A stretch of 64,000 nt of DNA from Pseudoprimorskyibacter insulae (GTDB taxonomy: Bacteria; Pseudomonadota; Alphaproteobacteria; Rhodobacterales; Rhodobacteraceae): contig NZ_OMOJ01000002.1 of assembly GCF_900302505.1 (NCBI RefSeq), positions 310,001-374,000 on the forward strand, given 5' to 3'. The translations under genes were made by a program, and so were the position numbers. The notes under the pieces are model-generated. The model did no database searches, had not been told where the DNA came from, and was given only the letters and a program-made list of their open reading frames with translations. The first letter of the stretch is position 1; every line of letters starts with the position of its first letter. Positions 1-8,225 of the stretch are shown here, piece after piece.

Positions 1-470
1 TTGCCCACCGCCGGAATGAACCACGCGGGTGAAATGTGCATGGGCTGAAACGGTCTGCGTCCAATCCAGCCCGAGATGACGGCGATGGTCAGAACGCCTT
101 GGATGGCGGCGCCAGTGATCCAAACGGCATTGGCGGCTTGCGGGTATCCATTGCGCAGCGCCGTCGCGATCAACAGAAGCGAGATCGAGATGGCCGGAAA
201 GAACGCCAGTTTGACCGGGTGGTTCCATTCGGCGGCCACAGCACCGGGGAAGCGCAGGGCCTTCATCATGTAGAGAACGCTGATCAGGACGAAATCAATC
301 AGCGTCACCAACAAGAACGCATCAGATGCGGTATGCGACCAGCCAAACTGCAATTCGGCCCGGTGCGTGGCCAGTGTCAGCCCCGCCAACCCCATGACCG
401 AGGCGAAGAAGGTGATGTGGAAATGGGCCAGCTGGCTGGTGGGGGCGGCAGGATGCGCTTTGTCGTTCAT
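1..470 (-). CDS. SLAC1/TehA-family anion channel or transporter (partial, C-terminus beyond window)
   Basis: About 156 codons are visible from an ATG at 470; the rest lies left of the window. The protein is membrane-embedded: hydrophobic segments at roughly residues 18-35, 50-68, 88-103 and 115-133. The stretch after the second segment (KALRFP, then WNHPVKLAFFPAIS) and the later PAWFIPAVGN match the pattern of the voltage-dependent anion channel / tellurite-resistance / C4-dicarboxylate family (SLAC1, TehA). Family members form trimeric five-hairpin channels that pass anions across the inner membrane; the substrate here cannot be told. It is read in the same direction as the aldose epimerase upstream of it, 71 bp away, so co-transcription is possible but not shown. 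Confidence 0.82.
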   Translation of the reverse strand, partial: MNDKAHPAAPTSQLAHFHITFFASVMGLAGLTLATHRAELQFGWSHTASDAFLLVTLIDFVLISVLYMMKALRFPGAVAAEWNHPVKLAFFPAISISLLLIATALRNGYPQAANAVWITGAAIQGVLTIAVISGWIGRRPFQPMHISPAWFIPAVG

Positions 471-541
471 GGCGTCCGCTTTCGTTTCGAATAAGATATC
501 TATGAAATGGAATTTATCTGGCTCGGCTGCGTTGACGCAGA

Positions 542-1513
542 TCAAACGCCCCCGCTGTTCACGTCAGCCTTGATACAGATCTTGGTGATTTGCCGATACG
601 GGCGGTCGGGCGTGCAGATCTGGCTGGGGAACGATTGTTGGTTGACCGCATCGGGAAAGCCCTGGGCCTCGATCGCCAGTCCGGTGCAGGGGGCGTGGGA
701 CTGACCGCCATGGGCCGGGGCCTTGGGGCGCAGCGCTTGGCCAGTGTAGATCTGCAATCCCGGCTGATCGGTGGTCAGCGTCAGGCGCATACCATCGGGG
801 CTTTGCAGGGTGCAGGCCGGGGCCGCGCCGGTCAGCGCAAAGTTCACATCCGTAACGCCTAGATCGGGATCGTTCGCGCGTAGCGTCCGGGGGGTGCTGT
901 AATCATATCGCGTGCCAGCCACGGGCGCGACATGGCCCAGCGGGATCTTTTCGTCATTCGTGGGGGTATAGCCATTGGCGGCAATGGTCAGCCTATGATC
1001 CCAAATCTCGCCTTCTTCGGACAGGTTGTAGTAGTTGTGATTGGCCATGCTGATCGGAGTTGGCCGGTCTGGCGTGGCGGTCATGTCATAGGTCACCGTA
1101 TGCCCATCGAGTGCGATGATCACCTCGGCCTTAACCTGCCCCGGAAAGCCCATATCGCCATCGGGCGAAGTCAGCGAAAGGCGCAATGCACGCGTGCCGT
1201 CTGGGTCGACCTGCCAGATGCGCCGCTGCCAGCCGTCCGGCCCGCCGTGCAGCTGGTTGCGGCCCTCATTGGCGGCCAATTGGTAGCGGGTGCCGTCCAA
1301 ATCAAACCCCGCGCCACCGATCCGGTTGGCAATGCGCCCTACCAGAACCCCCAAAGTGCCGGGGTGCGTCAGGTAAGATGCGGGATCGGTGTAGCCTAGA
1401 ACCACATGCCGCCCGGCCACCTGCCAATCTTGGGTGATCCCACCCAGCGACAGAATGGACAGGGTCGCCCCGCTGCTTTCCAGAGTGAAACGATCAATGC
1501 TGGACTGTGTCAT
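542..1513 (-). CDS. galM: Aldose 1-epimerase (mutarotase)
   Basis: Interconverts alpha and beta anomers of aldoses in the cytoplasm. 323 residues, the normal family length. Recognisable blocks are VGRIANRIGGAGFDLDG near residues 60-76, NQLHGGPDGW near 88-97 (substrate-binding His), the central MANHNYYNLS near 157-166 (the conserved H-Y-FNL-type block with the catalytic His) and IEAQGFPDAVN near the C-terminus holding the catalytic Glu. I take the ATG at 1513; a TTG one codon upstream is the only in-frame alternative nearby. It is divergent from an MFS transporter with a perfect palindrome between them, which suggests shared sugar control. Confidence 0.93.
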   Translation of the reverse strand: MTQSSIDRFTLESSGATLSILSLGGITQDWQVAGRHVVLGYTDPASYLTHPGTLGVLVGRIANRIGGAGFDLDGTRYQLAANEGRNQLHGGPDGWQRRIWQVDPDGTRALRLSLTSPDGDMGFPGQVKAEVIIALDGHTVTYDMTATPDRPTPISMANHNYYNLSEEGEIWDHRLTIAANGYTPTNDEKIPLGHVAPVAGTRYDYSTPRTLRANDPDLGVTDVNFALTGAAPACTLQSPDGMRLTLTTDQPGLQIYTGQALRPKAPAHGGQSHAPCTGLAIEAQGFPDAVNQQSFPSQICTPDRPYRQITKICIKADVNSGGV

Positions 1514-1596
1514 CAAGGCGGCCTTTCGCGCGGTGTTGCGCTTTGGATAGCGCTACCGCGTGGCCCTGCGCAAGGGGCAGGGCGCGGGCAAAATAT

Positions 1597-1608
1597 TGTA
1601 CCGGTACA
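1597..1608. promoter_or_regulatory. Perfect 12-bp palindrome TGTACCGGTACA, candidate operator
   Basis: TGTACCGGTACA reads the same on both strands. It sits in the 141-bp space between the divergent aldose epimerase and MFS transporter genes, about 84 bp from the epimerase start and 47 bp from the transporter start. A central CG with symmetric arms is the usual form of LacI-family operators in alphaproteobacteria. No regulator gene is next to it, so the assignment is inferred from position and symmetry only. Confidence 0.45.
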
Positions 1609-1654
1609 GAGAATTTTCTGTCCATCCGGGCCAGTCGAAGCGTAGCTTTTCGCC

Positions 1655-2902
1655 ATGGAACAGATCTCTGAACTCGATAGCCGATATTCCTGGGTGCGGC
1701 TTTCGCTGACCTTGCTGATTGCCATCACTGGCAATGTCGGCATGTGGTCGATCATCGTGGTCATGCCGGATGTACAGGCCGAGTTTGGCGCAGGGCGCGC
1801 GGTCAGTTCCTTGCCCTATGCAGTGACGATGATCGGCTTTGCCATTGGCAACCTGATCATTGGCCGCGCGGTGGATCGCTGGGGGATGGCTGTATCGCTG
1901 TTTCTGGCGGCGGGATTGATGGCCGCAGGCTATGTGGTGGCGTCGCACAGCCCGTCCTTGGTTGCCCTGTCGGCGGCGCAACTGGCGATTGGCTTTGGCA
2001 CCTCGGCTTGCTTTGGGCCGTTGATTTCAGACATCTCGCAATGGTTTCAGCGGCGGCGCGGCATAGCCGTGGCGATTGCCGCCTCGGGCAATTATCTGGC
2101 CGGAGCATTCTGGCCGCTGGTCTTGGGCTGGATGGCCGGAGACGAGGGCTGGCGCTGGATCTATATGGCGCTGGCGGTTCTGACGGTGGTCTTGGTCATG
2201 CCGATGTCGGTGCTGCTGCGCCGACGGGTGACGGAACTGGCCGATGCGCCCAAAGCCCTGCCCACTGGCCCGCGCCGCGCGGTTCTAAGCCCGGTGCGCC
2301 TGCAATGGTTGCTGGGGCTTGCCGGTGTAAGCTGCTGCGTCGCCATGTCTATGCCTCAGGTTCATATCGTGTCGCTATGCGTGGACTACGGGTTTGGCGC
2401 GACCGCCGGGGCCGAGATGCTGTCGCTGATGCTGCTGGGCGGCGTGGTGTCGCGCGTGGTGTCGGGGATGTTGGCCGATAAGCTGGGCGGGGTACGGACG
2501 CTTTTGATTGGGTCGGCGTTGCAGGCCGTCGCGCTGTTCTTGTACCTGCCTGCGGGCGAGCTTGCCTCGCTCTATGTGGTGAGCCTTGTGTTTGGCCTGT
2601 CGCAGGGCGGGATCGTGCCCAGCTATGCGGTGATCGTGCGCGAATACCTGCCCGCAAAAGAGGCCGGTGCGCGGATTGGCTTTGTGATGATGATGACCAT
2701 CGCCGGGATGGCGCTGGGTGGTTGGATGTCCGGTTGGATTTACGATGTCACAGGCAATTACCAATGGGCGTTTCTGAACGGCATCGCGTGGAACGTGCTG
2801 AACGTCGGTATCATGCTGAGCATCCTGTTTGCGGGACGGTCAGCGGGGTTTGGGGGCTCTGCCCCGTCGATGCCTTCGGCACCGACTCCCCGGGATATTT
2901 AA
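1655..2902 (+). CDS. MFS transporter
   Basis: 415 residues with about twelve hydrophobic segments in two halves, typical of a major facilitator superfamily carrier in the inner membrane. The first loop carries the family signature as GRAVDRWG near residues 70-77, and the second half carries ADKLGG near 274-279. The layout resembles the oxalate/formate and monocarboxylate antiporter type, but the substrate is unknown. Pairing with a mutarotase across a shared operator-like palindrome hints at a sugar or sugar acid; this is inference. The last ~20 codons are unusual: from residue ~395 they are written by a GC-rich gene-end repeat, and the TAA stop lies inside the repeat core, so the natural tail was probably replaced or extended. 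Only a weak ribosome site precedes the ATG. Confidence 0.85.
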   Translation: MEQISELDSRYSWVRLSLTLLIAITGNVGMWSIIVVMPDVQAEFGAGRAVSSLPYAVTMIGFAIGNLIIGRAVDRWGMAVSLFLAAGLMAAGYVVASHSPSLVALSAAQLAIGFGTSACFGPLISDISQWFQRRRGIAVAIAASGNYLAGAFWPLVLGWMAGDEGWRWIYMALAVLTVVLVMPMSVLLRRRVTELADAPKALPTGPRRAVLSPVRLQWLLGLAGVSCCVAMSMPQVHIVSLCVDYGFGATAGAEMLSLMLLGGVVSRVVSGMLADKLGGVRTLLIGSALQAVALFLYLPAGELASLYVVSLVFGLSQGGIVPSYAVIVREYLPAKEAGARIGFVMMMTIAGMALGGWMSGWIYDVTGNYQWAFLNGIAWNVLNVGIMLSILFAGRSAGFGGSAPSMPSAPTPRDI

Positions 2903-2914
2903 GGTCAGAAAATA
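2853..2914 (-). repeat. Gene-end repeat, copy 1 (hairpin plus TATTTTCTGACC core)
   Basis: Read on the minus strand the copy begins TATTTTCTGACC, continues through an AT-rich TTAAATAT and CCCGGGG, and ends in a small hairpin GGGGC-AGA-GCCCC (2853-2865). The same order is seen at 24477-24541 and 37447-37499. Here it overlaps the 3' end of the MFS gene and supplies its last codons and its stop. It also lies just beyond the 3' end of the minus-strand trhO gene. Confidence 0.6.
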
Positions 2915-2917
2915 CAT

Positions 2918-2946
2918 AAGGGGGCGCGGCGGCCCCCTTTGTTTTT
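2918..2946 (+). terminator. Intrinsic terminator after the MFS gene
   Basis: Stem AAGGGGGC / GGCCCCCTT-type arms around a short GC loop, followed by TTTGTTTTT on the plus strand. It lies between two convergent genes; the T-run overlaps the trhO stop codon. On the minus strand the tail is less T-rich, so it works best for the MFS transcript. Confidence 0.8.
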
Positions 2947-3871
2947 ACATTTCTGCGTCGTCGATGACGTCGGCGTGCAGGTGCCGTTCGCCGCGTTCGG
3001 CCGCCAGCGCGATTTGCTTTTGCCGTTCGCGGAAGCGGGCTTTGTCCTCATCTGAGGTTTCAGTGATGCACTGGTGGCAGGATACGCCGTGTTCGTAATC
3101 GGCGTGGTCGCGATCGTGCGGCAGGATCGGGCGGCGGCAGGCGTGGCACAGAAGGTGCGGGCCTTCCTCTAGCCCGTGCCCGACCGAGACGCGCCCGTCA
3201 AAGACAAAGCATTCGCCCTGCCAGGTGCTGTCTTCTTTGGGCATCTCTTCGAGATATTTCAGAATGCCGCCCTTGAGGTGGAACACCTCGTCGACGCCTT
3301 GCTGGATCAGCCAGTTGGTGGATTTTTCGCAGCGGATGCCGCCGGTGCAGAACATGGCTATGCGCTTGTTGTGGAAGCGGTCTTTGTTCTTTTCCCACCA
3401 GTCGGGGAATTCGCGGAAGGTGGCGGTGTGCGGGTCAATCGCGCCTTCGAAGGTGCCGATGGCGATTTCGTAATCGTTGCGCGTGTCGATTACGGCCACA
3501 TCGGGGCTGCGGATCAGGTCATTCCAGTCTTTGGGATCGACGTAATGCCCGACCGTGGCGCGCGGATCGACATCGGGCTGGCCCATGGTGACGATCTCTT
3601 TCTTCAGGCGGACTTTCATCCGTGCGAAGGGGCGCTGTTCGGCGGTCGACAGCTTGTATTCGAAATCGGTGCAGCCGGGCAGGGCGCGGATATGGGCGAT
3701 GAGCGCGTCGATCCCGGCCTTGGGGCCGGCGACCGTGCCGTTGATACCTTCCTTGGCCAATAGCAAGGTGCCGGTGATGGCCTGATCGCGGCAGAGCGTC
3801 AGAAGCGGGCCGCGCAGCGCGGCGGGATCGTCGAAGCGGGTGAAATGATAGAGAGCGCAGACTGTAAACAT
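2945..3871 (-). CDS. trhO: tRNA uridine(34) hydroxylase, rhodanese-like (TrhO/YceA)
   Basis: Oxygen-dependent enzyme of the TrhO family that hydroxylates uridine 34 of tRNAs on the way to 5-(carboxy)methoxyuridine. 308 residues. The N-terminal acylphosphatase-like part starts [13 protein letters not shown]; a rhodanese domain follows with IDTRNDYE near residue 130 and the active-site loop [10 protein letters not shown] near 175-184, where both Cys are present. The C-terminal part has Cys pairs in CHACRRP and CHQC, usual for the family. I choose the ATG at 3871 because it begins at the conserved N-terminus; an open frame continues 12 codons upstream without conserved sequence. AAGGCG lies just upstream as a modest ribosome site. 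Confidence 0.93.
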   Translation of the reverse strand: MFTVCALYHFTRFDDPAALRGPLLTLCRDQAITGTLLLAKEGINGTVAGPKAGIDALIAHIRALPGCTDFEYKLSTAEQRPFARMKVRLKKEIVTMGQPDVDPRATVGHYVDPKDWNDLIRSPDVAVIDTRNDYEIAIGTFEGAIDPHTATFREFPDWWEKNKDRFHNKRIAMFCTGGIRCEKSTNWLIQQGVDEVFHLKGGILKYLEEMPKEDSTWQGECFVFDGRVSVGHGLEEGPHLLCHACRRPILPHDRDHADYEHGVSCHQCITETSDEDKARFRERQKQIALAAERGERHLHADVIDDAEM

Positions 3872-3986
3872 AATTTGCGCCTTACGCCTGTCACGTCCAC
3901 CGGGCAAGGGGATTTGCCGTCGCAGGGCTTGCTTGACGCGGGCAGGGCGTGGGATAGGCTTTGTTCAAGCATTGCAGGAGATCCAT

Positions 3987-4583
3987 ATGACCGACGCTTT
4001 GATCGTGATTGATGTTCAGAATGATTTCTGCCCCGGCGGATCTTTGGCCGTGGCGGGCGGCGACGAGATTGTGGATGGCATCAACGCGCTGATGCTTGCG
4101 GCGGGCGCGGTTGTTTTGACCCAAGATTGGCACCCCGGCGATCACAGTTCATTCGCGTCACAGCATGAGGGGCGCGCGCCCTTTGACCTGACCGAAATGC
4201 CTTATGGTCCGCAGGTGCTCTGGCCGGATCATTGCGTTTGGGGCAGCGAGGGGGCGCAGTTTCATCCCGGCTTGCACATTGACCCGGCCGATCTGATCAT
4301 CCGAAAAGGGTTTCGGCGCGAGATCGACAGCTATTCGGCCTTCTTTGAGAACGATCACAAAACGCCCACGGGGCTGGAGGGATATCTGCGCAGCCGCGGG
4401 ATCATCACGTTGACGATGGTCGGGCTCGCCACGGACTTCTGTGTGAACTTCTCGGCGGTGGATGCGGCCAAACTGGGGTTCGATGTGACCGTGCGCACCG
4501 ATCTGTGCCGAGCGATTGATCTGGACGGATCATTGGCGGCGGCGATAGCTGGCATGGCCGAAGCCGGGGTCAAGATCGTCTGA
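3987..4583 (+). CDS. pncA: Nicotinamidase / pyrazinamidase
   Basis: Hydrolyses nicotinamide to nicotinate and ammonia in the cytoplasm, first step of the Preiss-Handler NAD salvage route. 198 residues. The isochorismatase-fold triad is visible: Asp9 in IVIDVQNDF, Lys in IIRKGF and Cys in ATDFCVNFSA; the metal-binding DWHPGDHSSF is also present. The start at 3987 is preceded by AGGAG at good spacing. The next gene downstream, in the same direction, is nicotinate phosphoribosyltransferase, which uses the product; a weak terminator-like hairpin lies between them, so joint transcription is uncertain. Confidence 0.95.
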   Translation: MTDALIVIDVQNDFCPGGSLAVAGGDEIVDGINALMLAAGAVVLTQDWHPGDHSSFASQHEGRAPFDLTEMPYGPQVLWPDHCVWGSEGAQFHPGLHIDPADLIIRKGFRREIDSYSAFFENDHKTPTGLEGYLRSRGIITLTMVGLATDFCVNFSAVDAAKLGFDVTVRTDLCRAIDLDGSLAAAIAGMAEAGVKIV

Positions 4584-4611
4584 CGGTGGTGCCGGTTTCC
4601 AATCGTCGCCG

Positions 4612-4638
4612 CGAACCATCACTTTACAGTGGTTTTTT
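4612..4638 (+). terminator. Weak terminator-like hairpin after pncA
   Basis: CACT-TTAC-AGTG with a bulged outer AAC/GTT pairing, followed by six T. The stem is short, so read-through into pncB is likely if it acts at all. Confidence 0.35.
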
Positions 4639-4717
4639 CGCCAAAAATCCCTTTTGCGCCGCTTGTCAGCGCGTTAGCGCCCTGTTTTAACCGTCGGGCG
4701 CTACAGGAGGCTTGCCC

Positions 4718-6010
4718 ATGGTTGATATCGCGACCCGCGTTTGGAACCATAAGTGGAGAATTGACCCGATTGTCCGGTCGTTGATCGACACGGATTTTTA
4801 CAAGCTGCTGATGTGTCAGTCGGTCTTTCGCAACAAGCCAGACACGCAGGTCACGTTCAGCCTGATCAATCGCACCGCCTCGGTTCCGCTGGCCAAGCTG
4901 ATCGACGAAGGCGAATTGCGCGAACAGTTGGATCATGTGCGGTCCTTGTCGCTGACGCGGGGTGAAAGCACCTGGCTGCGCGGGAACACCTTTTACGGCA
5001 AGCGGTCGATGTTCCGCCCTGACTTCATGGAGTGGTTCGAAAACCTGCGCCTGCCCCCCTATGAACTTGAACGCGTCGGCGATCAGTATGAGCTGACGTT
5101 TGAGGGCAGCTGGCCCGAGGTGATGCTTTGGGAAATCCCCGCGCTTGCGATCCTGATGGAGCTGCGGGGCCGCGCCGTACTGAACGATATGGGCAAGTTT
5201 GAGCTTCAGGTGATGTATGCCCGCGCCATGACGAAGCTTTGGGAAAAGGTCGAACATCTGCGCCAGATCCCGGACCTTCGAATTGCCGATTTCGGCACGC
5301 GCCGCCGCCATTCCTTCTTGTGGCAGGATTGGTGCGTGCAGGCGATGCTGGAAGGGCTGGGCAACAATTTCATCGGCACGTCCAACTGTCTGATCGCCAA
5401 GAACCGCGACCTAGAGGCGATCGGCACAAACGCACATGAACTGCCGATGGTCTATGCCGCGCTGGCCGAGGATGACGCGGCGCTGGCGCATGCGCCCTAT
5501 AACGTTTTGGCCGACTGGCACGAAGAACATGACGGAAATCTGCGCATCATTCTGCCCGACACCTACGGCACCGAAGGGTTCCTGAAGCGTGCGCCGGATT
5601 GGCTGGCGGGTTGGACCGGCATTCGCATTGACAGCGGCGATCCCGCCACAGGTGCGGAAACGGCGATCAAATGGTGGAAGGACCGGGGCGAGGATCCGAC
5701 CAAGAAGCTGGTCATTTTCTCGGATGGGTTGGACGAACAGAAGATCGTTGAACTGCACCGCCAGTTTCAGGGGCGAGTGCGTGCGTCCTTCGGGTGGGGC
5801 ACTTTGCTGACCAATGATTTCCGGGGCCTTGCGCCGAATGATGGGCTGGCGCCGTTCAGTCTTGTCTGCAAGGCGATTTCGGCCAATGGGCGGCCCACTG
5901 TGAAACTGTCGGACAACCCGAACAAGGCCATGGGCCCAGCGGAAGAAATTGCGCGATACAAACGTGTGTTCGGGGTTGGGGAACAAACCCGCATGGACGT
6001 GGTGGTGTAA
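4718..6010 (+). CDS. pncB: Nicotinate phosphoribosyltransferase
   Basis: Joins nicotinate to phosphoribosyl pyrophosphate to give nicotinate mononucleotide in NAD salvage. 430 residues, the length of the bacterial PncB group. Features: SLIDTDFYKLLMCQ near the N-terminus, FGTRRRHSF near residue 190 (phosphate-binding Arg block), FIGTSNCLIAK near 217, IRIDSGDPA near 300 and the C-terminal SDNPNKAMGP block. The ATG at 4718 has AGGAGG eight bases upstream, which decides the start over a TTG six bases earlier. It follows pncA by 134 bp. Confidence 0.95.
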   Translation: MVDIATRVWNHKWRIDPIVRSLIDTDFYKLLMCQSVFRNKPDTQVTFSLINRTASVPLAKLIDEGELREQLDHVRSLSLTRGESTWLRGNTFYGKRSMFRPDFMEWFENLRLPPYELERVGDQYELTFEGSWPEVMLWEIPALAILMELRGRAVLNDMGKFELQVMYARAMTKLWEKVEHLRQIPDLRIADFGTRRRHSFLWQDWCVQAMLEGLGNNFIGTSNCLIAKNRDLEAIGTNAHELPMVYAALAEDDAALAHAPYNVLADWHEEHDGNLRIILPDTYGTEGFLKRAPDWLAGWTGIRIDSGDPATGAETAIKWWKDRGEDPTKKLVIFSDGLDEQKIVELHRQFQGRVRASFGWGTLLTNDFRGLAPNDGLAPFSLVCKAISANGRPTVKLSDNPNKAMGPAEEIARYKRVFGVGEQTRMDVVV

Positions 6011-6013
6011 CGC

Positions 6014-6046
6014 AAAAGGCCGGGCAATCGCCCGGCCTTTGTTCTT
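6014..6046. terminator. Bidirectional intrinsic terminator between pncB and the aminotransferase gene
   Basis: Perfect arms AAAGGCCGGGC and GCCCGGCCTTT around AATC, with TTTGTTCTT on the plus side and CCTTTTGCG on the minus side. It serves the convergent ends of pncB and, further off, the aminotransferase. Confidence 0.85.
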
Positions 6047-6052
6047 GGTGGC

Positions 6053-6071
6053 GGTGGGGTGAAACCCCACC
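6053..6071 (-). repeat. GGTGGGGT-GAA-ACCCCACC hairpin
   Basis: A perfect 8-bp stem with a 3-base loop, nine bases beyond the stop of the minus-strand aminotransferase gene. Read on the minus strand with its flank it is GTAGGGTGGGGTTTCACCCC, a form I associate with short dispersed gene-end hairpins in Rhodobacteraceae. Only one copy is seen here. It may stabilise the mRNA end ahead of the terminator. Confidence 0.5.
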
Positions 6072-6079
6072 CTACGGCG

Positions 6080-7267
6080 TTAGCTTTTGACGACCTGCGC
6101 AATCGCGTCAGCCAGAACCGGAACGGTCTTACTGTTCAGGCCTGCGATGTTGATGCGGCTATCACCGACCATGTAAATCGCGTGGCTTTCGCGGATCTTC
6201 AGCACGTCGGCCTCTGACAGGCCAAGCCGCGAGAACATGCCGCGGTGTTGGGCGATAAAGCCGAAGCGGTTCGAGCCGGTCTTGGCTTGAAGTTCGTCCG
6301 CCAGCTGCTGGCGCAGGGTCAGCATCGACAGGCGGGTTTCTTCCAGTTCCGTGACCCAATCGCCGCGCAGTGCGTCGTCGTTCAGAACCATGGTGACCAA
6401 GCGCGCGCCGTGATCCGGCGGGAACGAATAGTTCTGACGGTTCAGATAGGCCAGCGTGCCTTGGTTGATGGCGGTGCGGCTGGTGTCTTGCGACACGACC
6501 ATCAGCAGGCCGGTACGTTCGCGGTAGATGCCGAAGTTCTTCGAGCACGAGGCCGCGATGATGGTTTCCGGCAGCGACGAGGCCACAAGGCGGGTTGCGG
6601 CAGCGTCATCATCCAGACCGTCGCCAAAGCCCTGATAGGCGATGTCGATCATCGGGGTCGCGCCGGTTTTTTGCAGCAGGGCCACGACCTCTTGCCACTG
6701 GGCCATGTTCAGGTTGGCACCGGTGGGGTTGTGGCAGCAGCCGTGCAGCAGAACCACATCACCGGGTTTTGCAGCGGCCAGATCGGCCATCATACCGTCG
6801 AAATCCACGCCGCAGGTTTCTTCGTCGAAATAGCGGTAGGGAACCGTTTCGATCTCCATGTGCTTGAGGATCGACAGATGGTTCGGCCAGGTCGGGGTTG
6901 ACACGAACACGCGCACATTGCGGTTGGCCATGCGGGCGAAATCAAACGCCTGACGCACGGCACCGGTGCCGCCGGGGGTTGCTGCCGAAGCGACGGCTTT
7001 CCGCTCAACAACGCCGTCCAGAACCAGCTTGATCATCGCGTCCGAAAACGCCGGATCGCCGATCAGGCCCACGTAGGTCTTGGTGATTTCGGCTTCCCAC
7101 AGCTGCTTTTCAGCGTCTTTGATCGCCTTCATGACGGGCGTCACGCCGTCGGCGTTCTTGTACACGCCGACGCCAAGGTCAATCTTGGCCTCGCGCGGAT
7201 CGTCGCGATACAGCTGCATCAGAGCGAGGATTTTATCGCCCGGAAGTTCTTTGAGGGTTTCAAACAT
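6080..7267 (-). CDS. Aspartate/aromatic amino acid aminotransferase (class I, AspC/TyrB type)
   Basis: PLP enzyme exchanging amino groups between aspartate or aromatic amino acids and 2-oxoacids. 395 residues. The AspC/TyrB subgroup is clear from IDLGVGVYKNADGVTPVM near residue 30, TKTYVGLIGDPAF near 67, LLHGCCHNPTGANL near 185 and the PLP lysine in ASCSKNFGIYRERTG near 247-255. The substrate choice between Asp and aromatic acids cannot be fixed by eye. Its ATG shares one base with the stop of sseA (TAATG), so translation is probably coupled. Linkage to a 3-mercaptopyruvate sulfurtransferase suggests the pair could together degrade cysteine: transamination to mercaptopyruvate, then sulfur transfer. 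That last point is inference. Confidence 0.92.
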   Translation of the reverse strand: MFETLKELPGDKILALMQLYRDDPREAKIDLGVGVYKNADGVTPVMKAIKDAEKQLWEAEITKTYVGLIGDPAFSDAMIKLVLDGVVERKAVASAATPGGTGAVRQAFDFARMANRNVRVFVSTPTWPNHLSILKHMEIETVPYRYFDEETCGVDFDGMMADLAAAKPGDVVLLHGCCHNPTGANLNMAQWQEVVALLQKTGATPMIDIAYQGFGDGLDDDAAATRLVASSLPETIIAASCSKNFGIYRERTGLLMVVSQDTSRTAINQGTLAYLNRQNYSFPPDHGARLVTMVLNDDALRGDWVTELEETRLSMLTLRQQLADELQAKTGSNRFGFIAQHRGMFSRLGLSEADVLKIRESHAIYMVGDSRINIAGLNSKTVPVLADAIAQVVKS

Positions 7268-8124
7268 TAGTCGTCTCCGGTGGCGACGGGCAGGGTGGGG
7301 AAGGCCCCCCATTCGGCCCAAGACCCGTCGTAAAGCGAATGGTCGGACTTGCCGAAGCAGGTCATGGCAAGGCTGAGGATCGCGGCGGTGACGCCCGACC
7401 CGCAGGAGGTGATTGCCGGCTTGCTAAGGTCGACGCCGGCGGATTCAAACACCGCTTTCAGCGCCAAAGGGTCCTTCATGGTCTGATCTGCGTTCAGCAG
7501 ATCGGCGTAATAGACGTTTCGCGCGCCGGGAATGTGGCCCGCCCGCAGGCCGGGGCGCGGTTCGGCCGCATCGCCACGGAACCGGGCGGCGGACCGCGCA
7601 TCAATGATTTCATGGTCGCGCAGCTTGGACGCCGCAGACACTTGCGTGACGTCCTTCACCATGTGGTTCTGGCGGCGCACGGTCATGTGGCGGTCGCGGA
7701 TCATCGGCGGCAGATCTTCGATCGGGCGACCTTCGGCCTGCCACTTGGCAAACCCGCCGTCCAACACGGCAATATTGTCCTGACCCATCAGCTTGAACAT
7801 CCACCACACGCGCGGCGCGGAAAAGATGCCCATGCCGTCATACACGACGATCTGGTGGCCATCGCCTACGCCCATGGCGCGGCAGCGGCTCATGAATTTT
7901 TCGATCGGAGGGATCATGTGCGGCAAGTCGGACCGCAGGTCGGAAATTTCGTCGATATCAAAGAACCGCGCACCGGGAATATGCGCATCGTCATATTCCG
8001 CCTTGGGATTGCGGTTCATCGTGGGCAAGTACCACGATGCATCCAAGACCCGCAAATCGGGGTCTTTCAGGTGCTTTGCCAGCCATTCGGTCGAGACCAG
8101 CGTCTTGGGATCATCATAAGCCAT
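7267..8124 (-). CDS. sseA: 3-mercaptopyruvate sulfurtransferase
   Basis: Moves sulfur from 3-mercaptopyruvate to acceptors such as cyanide or thiols. 285 residues with two rhodanese domains: an inactive N-terminal one (VLDASWYLP, HIPGARFFDID) and a catalytic C-terminal one (IDARSAARFRG, HIPGARNVYY). The active loop is TSCGSGVTAA near residues 236-245; the CGSGVTA form marks mercaptopyruvate sulfurtransferases as opposed to thiosulfate ones. It is the first gene of a two-gene unit with the aminotransferase, overlapping it by one base. Confidence 0.95.
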   Translation of the reverse strand: MAYDDPKTLVSTEWLAKHLKDPDLRVLDASWYLPTMNRNPKAEYDDAHIPGARFFDIDEISDLRSDLPHMIPPIEKFMSRCRAMGVGDGHQIVVYDGMGIFSAPRVWWMFKLMGQDNIAVLDGGFAKWQAEGRPIEDLPPMIRDRHMTVRRQNHMVKDVTQVSAASKLRDHEIIDARSAARFRGDAAEPRPGLRAGHIPGARNVYYADLLNADQTMKDPLALKAVFESAGVDLSKPAITSCGSGVTAAILSLAMTCFGKSDHSLYDGSWAEWGAFPTLPVATGDD

Positions 8125-8173
8125 GGAACCCCCGCGGGTTAAACGTTCGGCCTTGCCTACATCCGGCGGCCAT

Positions 8174-8205
8174 GCGTGGCAAGTCCGGTGGGACGGAAAC
8201 CACGC
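8174..8205. other. Imperfect hairpin between smpB and sseA
   Basis: GCGTGG and CCACGC arms enclose a second helix GTCC-GGTG-GGAC, in the 101-bp space after smpB and before sseA on the minus strand. No T-run follows, so it is not a clear terminator. I do not recognise a riboswitch class. Confidence 0.3.
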
Positions 8206-8225
8206 AAATGCGACTTAAAACGGGG

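Noticed and set aside
8174-8205. Riboswitch before sseA
   Set aside because: A hairpin is present but does not fit any riboswitch I know, and sseA is not a usual target.
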